NCBI RefSeq assembly: GCF_036850765.1
Contig: NC_089494.1
Span: 60,298,809 to 60,362,808, forward strand
Direction of reading: 5' to 3'
Length of the DNA stretch: 64,000 nucleotides
Origin: Saccopteryx bilineata
Lineage: Eukaryota; Chordata; Mammalia; Chiroptera; Emballonuridae
The position numbers and the translations under genes were made by a program. This document shows, piece by piece, positions 43,295-56,027 of the stretch. The notes beneath the pieces are model-generated. The model saw only the letters and a list, made by a program, of their open reading frames with translations. It ran no database searches and had not been told where the DNA came from. Position 1 is the first letter of the stretch. The number at the start of each line of letters is the position of its first letter.

Positions 43295-43430
43295 AGCCAA
43301 GTACTATATATTTTTAAATTAAATTTAATGTTACATTGGTTAATAGAATCATATAGGTTTCAAGTGTACATCTCTTGATACATGATCTATATATTGCAGT
43401 GTGCTCAATATATATATATATTATTAAGCC
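43295..43430 (-). mobile_element. L1 3'UTR fragment, antisense
   Basis: 'atgttacattggttaatagaatcatataggtttcaagtgtac' in part, and 'cttgatacatgatctatatattgcagtgtgctca', are antisense L1 3'UTR blocks. Confidence 0.65.
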
Positions 43431-43439
43431 TGAAGCTAT

Positions 43440-44550
43440 TTTTCCTGTTTTTTTCATTTTCTATTTTATTTCTTTTGTTGGATCTATTATAGATTAAATT
43501 AAGGGTTGGTCATCTTATCTAACTGAAGATGACTATTCTCATTAAAAATGTCAGCATATTTTCCATCCTTTAATAATAAGTCTGCTAGCTTATTAAAGGC
43601 TACTTAATGTATTTTGGAAAAAAATTTATATTAATAATATCTTTTCTGTCAGTTCTTATTTCTTTGGGATTTTTACATAAATGATATAGTTTGAATTGGA
43701 TATTCAGATGTTTACTACCCCAGAACTTCAGTAAAGAGATAATTTTTTTATATATTTAATTAAAAATTAAGAATAATTATTTAAATTTTCTTTGATAAAA
43801 TATTTAAATCAAATTAAAACTCTTTCCAGATGAAATAATATTCCTACTTGCACTAGCTAAATATTTTTAGATTAAAACTAGAAACCTAAATTAACTTGTA
43901 AGGTAGATATTAACAGTATTTCTAGAGAAGAACTAGAAACCTAAAATACGTTTGTAAAGGAAACATTGATTCATACATTATTTTTTGAATTGATTCTTCA
44001 CCGTGTCAACCTAAATAAACAGACAAATCTTAGAAAAGTTTAATTTTGTAAAAAGTGATTAGTATCTCTTTCCTTTCCAAGCCCCTCCTCAAGTATAATA
44101 CTATAGATTTTCAAAAGATTTTCTTTATTAATGCTCAATATCTTAAAGGTTGAGTAACATAATAAAATATATTATGTACTTATTTCTTTATAAAAAACCA
44201 TTTTTTATTACTAATGTTTAAAAAGATTTGGTATCTTATAAATTTGGGTGAATGTTGAAAGAAAGAAGAAACAGTAAATGTTTCTGAAAACATTTAAAAT
44301 ATATTTTTAAATTTGGGAAGGTATTGTAGTCTGTGTTGGTGTTTTTTGTTCGTCTACTTAGCTTATAATGTATAATATAAGCAAAAATATAAAAGATACA
44401 TGGATAAAAATTGAGAATTTTTATCTACATATCGGTGAGAAATACTGAAATGATAAAGTTTTCTTGTGTTTGCTTAATGTATATCTTTTGACATGATTTT
44501 TCTTTATATCTAAGTGTCTTAATATTTGATTTAGCTTTGATTTAAATCTT
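43440..44550. other. LNPK intron 5, 3' end, nothing recognised
   Basis: Very AT-rich, no recognised element. Confidence 0.35.
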
Positions 44551-44559
44551 GTTTTCTAG

Positions 44560-44600
44560 ATGAAGCATTGGATGATTTAAAATCCCAGAAGAAAAAAATA
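44560..44600 (+). CDS. LNPK: LNPK exon 6
   Basis: The acceptor tcttgttttctag ends at 44559; the donor ATA|GTAAGT has its GT at 44601-44602. Two bases complete codon 106 (A|AT, Asn), then 13 codons (residues 107-119: EALDDLKSQKKKI). This begins the second, cytosolic coiled coil. The exit phase is 0. The lysine-rich heptads are typical of the family. Confidence 0.95.
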
Positions 44601-44609
44601 GTAAGTTCA

Positions 44610-46300
44610 CTTTTACTATTAAGTTCACTCTTACTATTATAAATTAAGAACTGAATAATTAATAGTTTTATGTGTAAGTAATGACTAAGAAACATATATT
44701 GTCAGATAGCATTTTAATGATGAAGCTAAATTATGAATATTTTTGCTAGTAAATAATGATTGATAAGAAAAAGTAGTTAAATGGACTTGAGACCCTGAGA
44801 CCTATGGCCTTTGGAAGCTGAGAAGTAAGTAAATTGTACTGGAGGACTAAATAAGGCAGAGGGGTAAAAAAAGTGGGTGTCCAGATTAATTATTGATTAG
44901 GCCCAAAAAAGGACCAAACATTTACATATGTCAGTTCTCGGGTTTTCTTGGCACAATAAGGCTAGGAGAAAGGGAATCAAGAAGATTGGTTTAAGAGACA
45001 AAATTTAACATGAATAGGCTAAAGTAAGGTGGGGAAGAGAGAACATTTTTTTCTTTGGTTTCTTCCATTTTCTGTTAGCAGCTCTGATTACATGGGTAAC
45101 TATGTGGGGCCAGTTAAATGCATCCTTTGGACTTATTGGAAAGAGAGCAAAGAGTAAGAGAAAGGGCCCTAGATATTTAGAAATTGATATATAACAGTCT
45201 GTAATAAGTGAATTGAACTTGATTTTGACTTAAATTTATATGTACCTTTTTAACGTAATTATTTTTGAAGTATGAAAATGATCATTGATAGCACTATCAT
45301 GTTATATGGAACATTATTTAATGAAATTTAATCAGATGCAAATGGTCAATGTATTTTAGTCTAATATAATGTAACAATCATGTGTGGAAGTAATAAAAAT
45401 TATTATGGTTAAGAGTAATATTAAAAATTGTTCTGTGAATTGGTAATAAAAGACATTGGTCTTGAAGGTTTTAAGTACCTGCAAAATAAAGGAACTTTTA
45501 ATTCTGAAGTCTTCCTTACCTGTTTTGTTTAATGTTTCTTCAGTGTTCTGTGAAGTATTGATCAAAACTGCAGTAACATTTTTGATGGCCCTAAATTAAA
45601 ACATAGCAATAATTCCATTATATTGTATTGTATTTCTGGCATTCTGTACATTATTGGAGCAGCCAGAATTCAAAGTGAGAAAATATTGAAAAAGAATATT
45701 GAATTACGTAAAGTGTAATTGAAAAAACACAAAGTGAGGAAATACTAATGGTTCTCAGTAATATAGAAGCTGTGATGTGATTGGTTTGCTCTGCTGCTAT
45801 GATAAAAACAAGAGGTGGTAGTGGTAGTAGGAGCCAAGGCCTACATGTACCAAAATATCGATTAAAGTAGGAAAGACAAGGAGGAAGACAAAAGAAAAAG
45901 AAAATAAACCGAAGAAAATAAAAAATTCCAATGATAAGAAACTGTCCCAATTTTAGTGGCATCATATCACCAGAAAACAGTATCTTGAAGAACATACATA
46001 TAATTGAGGGAAAACTCTCGATAGAGTAACAGAGCAGACTTGGGAACTTCTTTGAAAGGCAAGGCAAGATCTTTAACAGTCCTTGAAAGACTTACAACAT
46101 AAAAGATGCTTCATCTAGTCCTGACAGTGGGAAATTCTTTTCAGTGTTTAACAGTTATATCAAAATGGTATTACAGAATAGTTCAGTATGACGTTTTTCT
46201 TGCAGTATGATTAAAGAAAACAGTTGACTGTTCTAGCTTATTAATTAGGGAACACAATTTACATTGACTTGACTGTTGCTGATTATAATACTGTTGCTAC
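44610..46300. other. LNPK intron 6, 5' part, nothing recognised
   Basis: No repeat recognised. The minus-strand ORF at 45651-46067 has no homologous look and no exon signals. Confidence 0.35.
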
Positions 46301-46325
46301 TGGGAACTAGTCCCTGGCCTTTATT

Positions 46326-46528
46326 TTTTTGATTTTCTTTTTTTTTCTTTTTTTGTGACAGAAAGGGACAGAGAGAGGGACAGATAGGGACAAAAAGAAG
46401 GGAGAGAGATGAAAAGCATCAATTCTTTGTTGCGGCACCTTAGTTATTCCTTAATTGCTTTCTCATATGTGCCTTGACTGGTGGGTGGGCTACAGTAGAG
46501 TGAGTGACCCCTTGCTCAAGCCTTGCTC
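46326..46528 (-). mobile_element. 5'-truncated tRNA-SINE, antisense, 17-bp TSD
   Basis: T tail, purine-rich GGGACAGAGAGAGGGACAG region, 'gatgaaaagcatcaattctttgttgcgg', 'gccttgactgg', then a stop before the tRNA head. TSD AGTCCCTGGCCTTTATT is at 46309-46325 and 46529-46545. The truncation shows incomplete reverse transcription. Confidence 0.92.
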
Positions 46529-46559
46529 AGTCCCTGGCCTTTATTGCTCAAGCCCTTAA

Positions 46560-48770
46560 CAAAGCTTTGTTAGAATAGCTTTATACTTTGTTTAGAACAA
46601 TTGATGTTAAGGGTGAATTAGTCACCGAGTTAAGTTAAGCTTAATTTTCTAAGTAAAGTTTAAATTAAAAAGAAAAGTGAATTAGTAAATAGTGCAAGAC
46701 TAGCTAATGACTGTGCTGGTGATGAGAAGAAAAAAAAATGGACATTACTTTGAGCAAAAGCTAATTGTAATCAAAACTGAACTTGTATCATTGAAGCCTA
46801 AGTTTAAACTCTACATTTATGGTTTAAAAATACTTTTATTGTTAAAATGTCTGCAGGAAAAATGACTTGGTTTAAAATTATCCAATTCCTAAACTTTCTC
46901 TTTTATTAACAAAATTAATGCAAGTTATAGTTACTACTTGACATTTTATTAAAGGTGGTTTTCTTAGGGAATGCATCTCTTTATTATGAATAGATTTGTA
47001 ATGTAATTTGTAACTTGTAAAAGTAATTTGTAACAATGAACGTGAATTATAAATTGGTTAAAAAGTTAAATTACTTAGAAAGGAAAATGAGTGTTTTAAA
47101 TCTAAGAACTTAATATATTTGCTTATTAAAATAAGGCTAGGAATTAATCTTTAGCTATCTGAAAAACTTGCAAGTCTGGATGTGTATATTTTGCCATTCA
47201 CATAATTTATGGCCTTTAAAGAGAAAAAAAAATTTCTATTAGACAATCCCTGTTCAATACATAATCCCTCTGCATCCTATCAAAACAGTTCAAAAATTAA
47301 GATCCTAACCACCTGAATCAAAATGACCTCTTCAAGTGGCTTCATGAACATGCTGTGCTTTCCCAAAATGATATTTCTCTGTGGTAATTCCTTTCTGGCA
47401 TTTCTCAAGAAATTTGCCAAACGCTGGGAAAAATCAGTTGAGAAATTGGGAATATGTGAAGAAGTGTTATAACTCTGAGAATTAAAGCTTAACAGCCAAC
47501 TACAAATATTACTGTTTCAAAGGAATCCACTAATGTCAGTTGAAAGCAAGAGCAAGAAATGCTGACATGCTAGGTTGTAGGTTAATGTGGACATTTCTGG
47601 GAACAGGACAAGACCATGTAGAAGAGAAATGGCACCATCTAATTAGTCAGTCTTGCTCTTGTGGCCATGTAAGAAGTATGTTTTATGGGCCTGTTATTAA
47701 TGGTGAGTTCTTACAAATAAATAATATAAGTTCATATACATAGTATACTTTATACAAAATCCTGCAAATGATATTCCATGAAATAAATTTTGGAAGCAAA
47801 GAATGTCCTTAAATTGGCAATTTCAGCATGTGATTCTGTGCAGCACTGTAACCTCTTTAGATGTTTCAAAGGTTACATTTTTATATTATCCAGTAATGTT
47901 GCTGGCATTTTTCAGTGTTTGAATATTCACTATAGGGAACAGATCTTTGTAAATATATATTTTAACAGAAATGCAGAGAGAGATATTGTGACTATTATTG
48001 TAAAATATTCCTATATGAAATCAGAAAATGATATAAAATCTCAATTAGTAAAAACAATATTAATTTCAACAGAAAAACCTAAATTAGGGTAAACAGACAA
48101 TATTTTCATTGCTGTAAAAAGATGAGTTTAAATGATGCAACTTATACCATTAAAGATGCCTTTGCTCACACTCTTAATAATTTGACCAAAGTCAATGCCA
48201 AATGAAATAAATTTTTCTATGAGATATTTGTCATGAAATAAAAATCAAGAATATTGGATAGGACAATTAGTAATTTATTTTAAAATTTTATTTCAAGAAT
48301 AATTTAAATATTTGTAGAATTATTTTTAAAAATTAAAATAATTTTTGACATTTATTTTGTGTTAGTGTTTCTGTTTAGTGTTCTCTATGATGAAATGTGT
48401 ATATACCAGGTTGAAATGTTACATATTAAAATATATAACCTTGTCAAAATAATGTTGATTAATATATTATAACCATGATATATAATATGATTGAATAATA
48501 AATTAATAACTGTGTATTTATTTTCTTAAATAAAAAACTAAAGCTTTCAGTCTAACCATATCATTGAAAAACAATTTACTCTGTTGTATTATTATTTAAT
48601 ATATATAAAATATTGTGAAAAATGCATAGTAACTTATAATTTAGGGAATTCAGAGAATCCAGTCTTTTACTTCTGAATCCTAGGATTAATATGTTGGGTA
48701 TTTGGAAACACTGCTTGTTTCAGACCCATTCTGAGTAATTGAGGTATTATTGAAGATTATGTGTTGTTTT
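46560..48770. other. Repeat-free intron 6 block
   Basis: About 2.2 kb without a recognised transposon, unusual for this window. The sequence at 47270-47720 has balanced composition and could be conserved non-coding DNA. No exon with credible splice sites was identified. Confidence 0.35.
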
Positions 48771-48774
48771 ATTA

Positions 48775-48960
48775 GGTACTGTGGTAGACTTCTTCTCCTA
48801 CGTTATTATATTTAAATTGCATGACAGTTCTATGAAGAAAATCAATGTGTCTTACAAAAGGAGAAACTGAGGCTAACAGACTTGCTAAAGTCTTTCCAGC
48901 TGATTAAGAATGGAGATATGCTTTGAACCTCGAAGTTCCAAATTTATATTCTTTCCCACT
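48775..48960 (-). repeat. MIR relic, antisense
   Basis: 'aattgcatgacagttctatgaag', 'caaaaggagaaactgaggc' and 'tttccagctgattaagaatggagatatgctttgaacc' follow the antisense MIR order. Confidence 0.7.
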
Positions 48961-49461
48961 GATCAGAATGTCTATTTAAAACAAAATTTACTTAAAATGT
49001 GTATATATAAGTATGTTAAAACTGTTGAGTGAAAAAATTTTAGCTAGGAGTAAATGCAAAAGTAGAATGGATTTATATATTTTAGTGCTTTTAAAAATGA
49101 TTTATTTAAACACTTTATATGTATATGGATATAAACATGGAGTATTTGTTGAATGATGTACCAGGAATTACAATCTGATGAAGTGGTATTTTGGTTTTGA
49201 GTTTTGTGTCGTTTTAAAGATCACAGTTGTATCTAATTATTTTAAACCTAGTGGTAGTCTTGATTTAGAATTGTACTGTCCAAATCAGTAGCCACTAGCT
49301 CCATGTAGCTTTTTAAATTTGCACTATTTAAAATGGAATAAAATTACAGTTCAGTTCCTCAGTTGCACAAGGAACATTTTAAGTGCCCATTTATTACATA
49401 TGGCTTAGTGGCTACTGTATTGTGCAATAAATAAATTTTAAAAAGAAGATATAAATCATTT

Positions 49462-49749
49462 ATTTATTTATGTATGTATTTATTTATTAAATTTTTTTTG
49501 GTGAGAGAAGGGGAGACAGAGAGACAGACTCCTGCATGCTCCGCAACTGGCCGCCTTTGTTTGCTCCATTGCAACCTGAGCTATTTTTTTAGTGCCTGAG
49601 GCCAACTCAGAGGGAAGGAGAGAGAGCCAGAGACAGAGAGAAGGGGTAGGGATGGAGAAGCAGATGGTTGCTTCTCCAGTGTACCCTGACTGGGAATTGA
49701 ACCCGGGACTTCTACATGAGCTCTACAGCTGAGCCAACTGGCCAGGGCT
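49462..49749 (-). mobile_element. Long-family SINE, antisense, internally shortened, TSD
   Basis: T tail with TTTA repeats, 'ggagacagagagacagactcctgcatg', a shortened middle, head complement 'gctgagccaactggccaggg'. TSD GATATAAATCATTT (49448-49461) versus GATATAAACCATTT (49750-49763). Confidence 0.9.
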
Positions 49750-49769
49750 GATATAAACCATTTCTATCA

Positions 49770-50430
49770 CTACATTAAATTCTATCGGTACACTTGTCTA
49801 AAACATCCAAAATTAATTTATAGAGATCAGGGATTCAGCTCTTTGATACTCCATTGATTTGGGGATATAGCCAATTATATATCTTCTCTTTACCCTCATT
49901 CCTAGTTTTTCCCCAATTTTAAAGTGATATCACAGACATTTCCTTTACATCATAAAATTAAATGTGCTTGCTTTGAGAACTTATTATTATTTTGAAATAA
50001 TTAGGAAAATGTTTTAGTTTCACTACACCAAGGTTAATCATTTAAGCACTTGGCTTCTTAAATGTTAAATTGAGTTTTTAATGAGGAGTCTATTAACTAC
50101 TATTGTGGTAGCATATTTTTAACTTGGTAAGTATGTTCTGTTTTGCATTTTATAATAAATGTCCTTTGGAATATGACATTTTATGAGTACAAGTGGCTAT
50201 TAGTGGCCACCGAGAAGGAAAAGGTCCCATTCCAATTTTGGCAAAAGCATTTTATTCTACACAGTAGCTATTTGTCATACTATGATTGTCTTGTACTAAA
50301 GTTAAACCTTTTCTGACATTGGGTCATAACTGCTAAAATGATACTTTACTAGTAATTACTTTTAAATTAAACCCATGTATTAAGCCATAAAGTGACTTGG
50401 ATACATTGTAAATAAAATGCTATAATAATG
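49770..50430. other. LNPK intron 6, nothing recognised
   Basis: AT-rich unique sequence. Confidence 0.3.
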
Positions 50431-50439
50431 AAGTGTTTT

Positions 50440-50930
50440 AATTACAGTCCCTAGTGTGAGCATAGAACTCAGTAAAAGTTTTACTTTAATTCTTACTATG
50501 TTCATGTTTTTTCCCTGTAGTTGTTTTACTCTAAGTAAAAAAAGGGAGCTTCAGCTTTTAAAGTCATTTGAACAAAATCTGTGGCTGTTCTCCCATTTAG
50601 TGAGTGTTCACTGCATTTGCAGCAAGCTAATTGCTTCTGCTAATAAATAATCTAAAATCGATGCTGACAGCAGTTAATTGGCACAGAGATTTTATTTTGT
50701 AAAGCTCTTGGCTAACGACCTTCTTTAAATTAATAGCATTAAGTGCTATGAGGAAATAAATCTGAGGAATTGCCTGTCATTTGCTTGTCATGTCTAATAA
50801 CTTCCAATAATGATGGCTGATAGATTTTTGCACATTCCATTATTAAAGTTGGTGCATGTAATTATTCTCCTCATTATATGTAAACAATTAGCAATATTTG
50901 GTATTTCCTTGCAGTAAAGCTGTTAAATAC
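50440..50930. promoter_or_regulatory. Candidate conserved intronic enhancer
   Basis: A repeat-free, compositionally complex block about 200 bp upstream of exon 7. It has many homeodomain-type cores: TAATTA (about 50438), CTAATTG (about 50627), TTAATTG (about 50674), TTAATA (about 50730) and GTAATTA (about 50858), along with ATCGAT and TGACAG. The density and lack of decay signs suggest constraint, but no alignment was possible. LNPK lies in the HOXD regulatory landscape in other mammals, which makes an enhancer plausible. Confidence 0.35.
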
Positions 50931-51123
50931 AAGTAACATATTACAGGTTAGAAGTCATTTTAAAATCTGGATTTTAATTATTTGTATGTAGGAAGTCTTT
51001 CATGCTGTCTGGAGATATTATATGCTGTTTAAGCCTTATACTTATACACTTTTTGAATAGGACTTATGAAATAAGTAGTGTGTTTCTTAAAATATGCCAA
51101 TTTATGGAATTTTTTGTTTGCAG

Positions 51124-51207
51124 CTTGAAGAAGTCATGGAAAAAGAGACTTATAAAACAGCTAAATTAATTCTTGAAAGATTTGATCCAGACTCAAAGAA
51201 AGCAAAG
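51124..51207 (+). CDS. LNPK: LNPK exon 7: second coiled coil
   Basis: The acceptor ttttgtttgcag ends at 51123; the donor AAG|GTAAGG has its GT at 51208-51209. 84 nt encode 28 residues (120-147), LEEVMEKETYKTAKLILERF then DPDSKKAK. It completes coiled coil 2 and enters the linker that precedes the proline-rich region. Phase 0 in and out, and a multiple of three. Confidence 0.96.
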
Positions 51208-51290
51208 GTAAGGCTGTGATATCACTACTATTTTATTGTAAGTTATACATTGTAATAGGTCACTTGCAATAACATTATTGTGATTGACAG

Positions 51291-51342
51291 GAGTTTGAGC
51301 CGCCATCTGCTGGAGCAGCTGTAACTGCGAGACCTGGACAAG
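51291..51342 (+). CDS. LNPK: LNPK exon 8
   Basis: The acceptor attgtgattgacag ends at 51290; the donor CAAG|GTAAAT has its GT at 51343-51344. It encodes 17 residues (148-164, EFEPPSAGAAVTARPGQ) plus one base of the next codon. Intron 7 is only 83 nt. The next family residues (a basic, Arg/Gln-rich segment, then Pro-rich linker and Cys4 zinc finger) were not found before 64000, so intron 8 is at least 12.6 kb, or the next exon is unrecognised. The predicted total family length is about 428 residues, so the window holds about 38 percent of the protein. Confidence 0.95.
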
Positions 51343-51727
51343 GTAAATAACTTTGTAGAAACTGCTGCTGCTGTTGGAAAGATCCATATTTACCCAAGTG
51401 AGTTCAAAAGTATGGTAGAAGTGTTTGAAAACTTGCATAGAATGCTTTTAAGTTAATTTTTATTTTGTAATGTGGGATAAGACTTAGAGTGACAGCAATA
51501 AATTTATTTCATTTTGATTTTATTATATTATGTTGATAGAGATAACTTTTGAGACTAAATATACAATTGGTTTTAATCTTTTGAAATCTAAATAATTTCA
51601 CCAATATTATGTAAATTCCCCCCCTTTAAGTATTTCTTGGGATATCTCTTGTTAATAAAATTTTTACATTTCTGTGATTTATTTTTGAGATAAATTTTTA
51701 TTAAGATTTTATATTTAAAGTTTATTT

Positions 51728-52081
51728 GGCCCTGGATGGTTGGCTCAGTGGTAGAATCAAACCTAAAACACTGTGGGGGTGTTTTAAGTTTGATTCCCAG
51801 TCAGCACAAGAGAAGCAACCATCTGCTTCTCCACCCCTCCCCCCTTTCCTTCTGTCTGTCTATCTGTTTGTCCCTCTCTCATCCCCTCCCACAGTCATGG
51901 CTTGATTGGTTCTAGCAAATCAGCCCTGGGCTCCGAGGATGACTCTGTGGAGCCCCTGCCTCAGGCACTAAAAATAGCCCAGATGGGCAGAGCATTGGCC
52001 CCAGACAGAGGTTGCCGGGTGGATGGCACATGAAGGAGCTATCTCTCTATCTCTCCTCTTCTCACTTGGAAAAGAAGAAAA
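51728..52081 (+). mobile_element. Long-family SINE, diverged
   Basis: ggccctggatggttggctcagtggtaga head, 'ccatctgcttctccacccctcc' module, CT-rich middle, 'gcccagatgggcagagc' module, and an A/G tail. Confidence 0.88.
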
Positions 52082-52089
52082 AGTTTTTG

Positions 52090-53360
52090 AAATTTCTTCT
52101 AAAATGACACTTTTATTTAGGAAGAGAATAAAATAACTTAGAAATAAGAAAAAATTGAATTACTGCTATGTAATAACATTAACATTTTCTTTTGGTAGTT
52201 GTATTACCAGGTTATTAGTGAAATCATCACTGTTATATCAATTATTATATAAAATTTAAAAGTCATTATTTTAAGTAGTTACATAAAGTTTTACCAAGAA
52301 TGGCATGTGAAAAGGTATTTTTGAGTTTGCTTTGGCTTCCCTCTTTGTTCTCTTTTCTAGAATATAATAATATAGTTTGTAAGGCTTTTGTTGAAATACA
52401 GAGTATGTTGTTTTCAAGAAATTTAACATCTGTTCTTATAAAGCATCAGAATTGGAGCCTGGTTTATGAAGTTAGGATGGCATTTAGAACTTTGAGAATT
52501 TAATTCTTTTATAAATGGTCCACAAAGACTATGGGTACTAAATAAACCATAATAGTTTTAGCTTTTCTAATTGGCAGAGCTATGTGGGAAGAATCCCACT
52601 CTCTTCCATTCATATTCCTTAAGTAGGATTTTGGTTTTTAGAAATATTAGTCTGCTCAGTTTACATATGATTAAAATGAATTAGGCATAGATACTTACAA
52701 TGAAACTCCTATTTTTATGATCAGTTTAAATTTTTCTACAATTCATACTTTCTAGTAATTTAAAAATGTTTTTTGACCTATAGGCTAGGCTTATATAATT
52801 TTTACAATATTTTGTATAACTGGGAATAACTTTTAAATAATATTAGGGAATATATTTTTAAAATGTGATATTTTGCTGAAAGCTGTTGCTAGCAGTTACT
52901 TTTTTTAAAAACATCTGTTCTTTTCTCTCATTAAAAAGGTACAGATGTATGATCCTCTTTACTGACATTGTTAAGAATTTATTAGTATTTAGGCAACATA
53001 ACTTCTTTCAAGAAGCTAAACTATCTTTCCTTAGAAGCTTTGATATTCAAATACATTTTTGCCTCTGATGTCATAATTATTGAAAAACCATTGCTTAAAA
53101 AAAGTAAAAAGAAAAACCATTGCTGATCTTTTTGTTTTAGATTCTAGTGGCACTACTTTTAAATATTCCTTTCTGGGAAATTAACACTTAGATATATATA
53201 AGTGAATTGTTTATTTAAAACAATGTATAACCCATGTGCAGGCACCATTGAGAATAAACAGTGATATAAAGTTTTTTTGTTTGTTTGTTTGTTTGTTTTT
53301 TACCTTAAGCTGATAACTGTTTTAAAATATTTATTCTGAAGTGTATTTTTCCAGTATTTC
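52090..53360. other. LNPK intron 8, nothing recognised
   Basis: AT-rich; a (GTTT)n run lies at about 53276-53300. Confidence 0.35.
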
Positions 53361-53369
53361 TGGCTCTTC

Positions 53370-54700
53370 CAGGTCTGTTGTAGTTAACTGCTGTTTGGAG
53401 GTGTGGTTGTAAAGAACGGGGTTAATTTGGGATATGTATGTTTGAGATGCCTGTTAGACATCCAAATGGAGATTTTAAGGAAGCAGCTGAGTATGAGTAT
53501 GGCAAACAGGAATTACCTGGGCTGGCGATATAAATTTGGGTGTGATCAGTATGTTGATGTTGTTAAAACCATGAGACTGGATGAGATTACCAAGGATTAA
53601 ATGTGGAGAAAGAAAAGGGGCAAACCATGTCACCCCAATAAATTAGAGGGAAAAAGAAAAAGAGAAGGACCAAGGCCTCCATAGGACATGCTAACATGAA
53701 AGTGTTGAGAGTAATGAAGAGGAACCAGAAAAAGAAACTGAAAAGAAGTACTTATGAGATAGGAAACCCAGGAGAGTGTGGAGTCCTGACGGCTAACTGA
53801 AGAGAATGTTTCGAAATCGTGATCATCTGTGACTGAAACTGCTGCCAAGTAAGCTCAGAGTCAAGAACTGACAATTGATTTTCAGCAATGTTGAGGTCCT
53901 TGAAAAGAACAGTTTTTGGTGGAAGAATGGGGTCAAAGCCTGATTAGGGTGGGTTTAAGAAATAAGAGTAGAGAAGTTGGAGATAATTTGAAGAGACAAT
54001 CTTTTTGAATGACGGAGTGGAAAAATGGGTAACTGAAGGCAGAAGTATTTGCATGTGTGGGTGAACATAGAAAGAAATTGTAGCATGTTTGTGTGCTACT
54101 GGGAATGGCCTAGAAGACATGGAATAATTGATGTTGAAGGAGAGAGTGGGGACAGTTGTTGAACAGTACTTGAGGCTAGAGGGATGGGATTTAGGGTACA
54201 AATGGAGGAGCAGGCTTTTGATAGGAGTACACACGGTTCCTATATAGTAAGGAGGAAAGACAGAGAACATGGATAGATAGCGTAGGTGATGGACATTTTC
54301 TTCTGGTTTTATCTGTTTTCTTAATGAAAATAAGGATGGGGAAGATGTTGCAGTCCTGACAAGAAGGTATAAAATAATTCTCTAGGAGTATAAGAGAGTA
54401 AGTGGATTAGGAAAATGTAGGAATGTCAGGGATACTAACGTCCACTTAATAAAGTTAATGGTTATGAATTTAAAGCATTGTTGTGAATTTTCTGATTGTG
54501 TTTAGCTGTATCAGTACCAGAAGTAGGCAGAGTTAGCTTTAACCAGGGCTGAGATTTTGCCTAATGGATCGGATAAAGTAGTAAAGGGGCAGGGAAGTGA
54601 AATTTATATACAAGGGAATGATTAAAACGCTGTATTAAGAAATCTAATATGATCATGAGGGAAATAGTGGACAGTCAGAAGGTGTTGGTACTATTAATGT
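53370..54700 (-). mobile_element. Ancient L2 tract, antisense
   Basis: 'gtttgagatgcctgttagacatccaaatggagat' (53441), 'gctggcgatataaatttggg' (53521) and 'aaaaccatgagactggatgagattaccaagg' (53565) are clear antisense L2 blocks. The remainder to about 54650 is the same element in decayed form. Confidence 0.7.
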
Positions 54701-54701
54701 A

Positions 54702-55275
54702 AGGGGTCCGCAAACTACTGCTTACAAATCTGGGCCAAAATCTTTTTTATTTATTTTTATTTTTTATTTTTTTATTTTTTTTATAAATAAATTTTTATTT
54801 TAATGGGGTGACATCAATAAATCAGGGTACATACATTCAAAGAAAACATTTCCAGGTTATCTTGTCATTTAGTTATGTTGCATACCCATCACCCAAAGAG
54901 AGATCGTCCTCCGCCACCCTCCATCCAGTTCTCTCTGTACCCCTCCCCCAACCCCTCTCCCTCCTTCCCTCCCCCCAGCCCCCATAGCCACCACACTCCT
55001 GTTCATGCCTCTTAGTCTCGCTTTTATGTCCCACCAATGTATGGAATCCTGCAGTTCCTGTTTTTTTCTGATTCGCTTATTTCACCCCGCACAATGCTAC
55101 CAATTCCACCATTCCGCTATAAGTGATGGCTCTTGAGCTTAGAATTGTTTTTACATTTTAAAGTGTTCTAAAAAACCAAAACAAAGAAGAATAAGAATAT
55201 GCAACAGAAACCATATTTGGTCAACAAAATGTAAAACATTTACTGTCTGACCTTTTACAAAAAAGCAGGGAACTG
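54702..55275. mobile_element. Old DNA transposon relic, split by a short L1
   Basis: Left part 'aaggggtccgcaaactactgcttac'. After the L1, the right part 'catatttggtcaacaaaatgtaaaacatttactgtctgaccttttac' is the other half of a dispersed mammalian hAT-type relic. The family name is uncertain. Confidence 0.5.
54741..55128 (-). mobile_element. 5'-truncated L1, 3'UTR only, antisense
   Basis: 'attttaatggggtgacatcaataaatcagggtacatacattcaaag' in part, 'ccacactcctgttcatgcctcttag' and 'gtcccaccaatgtatggaatcc' match the L1 at 27484, in the same orientation and of a similar lineage. Confidence 0.85.
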
Positions 55276-55645
55276 AAGTGTGGTTTCAAAGTAGGATGAT
55301 TGACCTTGAGAGAGGTGCAGTTTTCCTTAGTTGCAAAGGATAGACTAGATTCTGACCATTGCTAAGAGTGAATGACTGAAGTAGGGAGGTTGATAAGATT
55401 ATTGAAGCATGTCATCAGAAAGCTAACATAAATTCTTAACAGACCCTTCTGTATTTGTTTTAAAAGGAAGCCACCTGTACATTCTCTTTTACCTTTGTAT
55501 ATAACACTGCATCATCTCTACTAATGAAATTTAACAAAAGAAAAGTCAGTTGTAACCTGCCACAGCCAAATTTGAAATCTAGAACTATTGCAGAAAAATT
55601 TAATGGCTCTAGCAAATAAATAACAATTTATTTTTTTCCTTTTTT

Positions 55646-56010
55646 TTTTTTTTTTTTTTTTGATGGGCCATCATCTTTAATCCTAGCTTGCACCCGGCAG
55701 GCAAGTACAAACACACACTGGGCTCCAAAACCCACTCACATTCAGTGCTCACAAAGCCACTGACTTATCCGAGTTTCCTAGAATCAAAGGTTTCTAGCTC
55801 ACAGACTTATTCACCTCTGTTCCCCATCTCCTTCCTTCTCCCAGATACAAACTCTGCACAAACTGCCTCTCACTCAACACTCCACCATCTTGGCTGCTTT
55901 TCCTGGCCTCCTCCACGTGGCCTTTCTCTGCTCTCCTCTGCTATCTCCTCTAATATTAATCTCAGGAACCGAGAGAGCAAGCTCCTGTTCTACCCCCATT
56001 TTATAGTGTC
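55646..56010 (-). mobile_element. Unclassified LTR- or retroposon-like segment
   Basis: Read on the minus strand it begins near a TATAAAATGGGGG string, has a purine-rich 'agcagaggagagcagagaaaggccacg'-type middle and ends 'gattaaagatgatggcccatc' followed by a poly(A) of about 20. The string TATTTTTTTCCTTTTTT occurs on both sides (55629-55645 and 56011-56027), which fits a TSD but is low complexity. It could be part of an endogenous retroviral LTR copied as RNA; no coding sequence is present. Confidence 0.4.
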
Positions 56011-56027
56011 TATTTTTTTCCTTTTTT

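Noticed and set aside
45651..46067. 138-codon minus-strand hydrophobic ORF
   Set aside because: AT-rich intron with residues dominated by F, S, L and I as expected from composition; no start context, splice signals or family resemblance.
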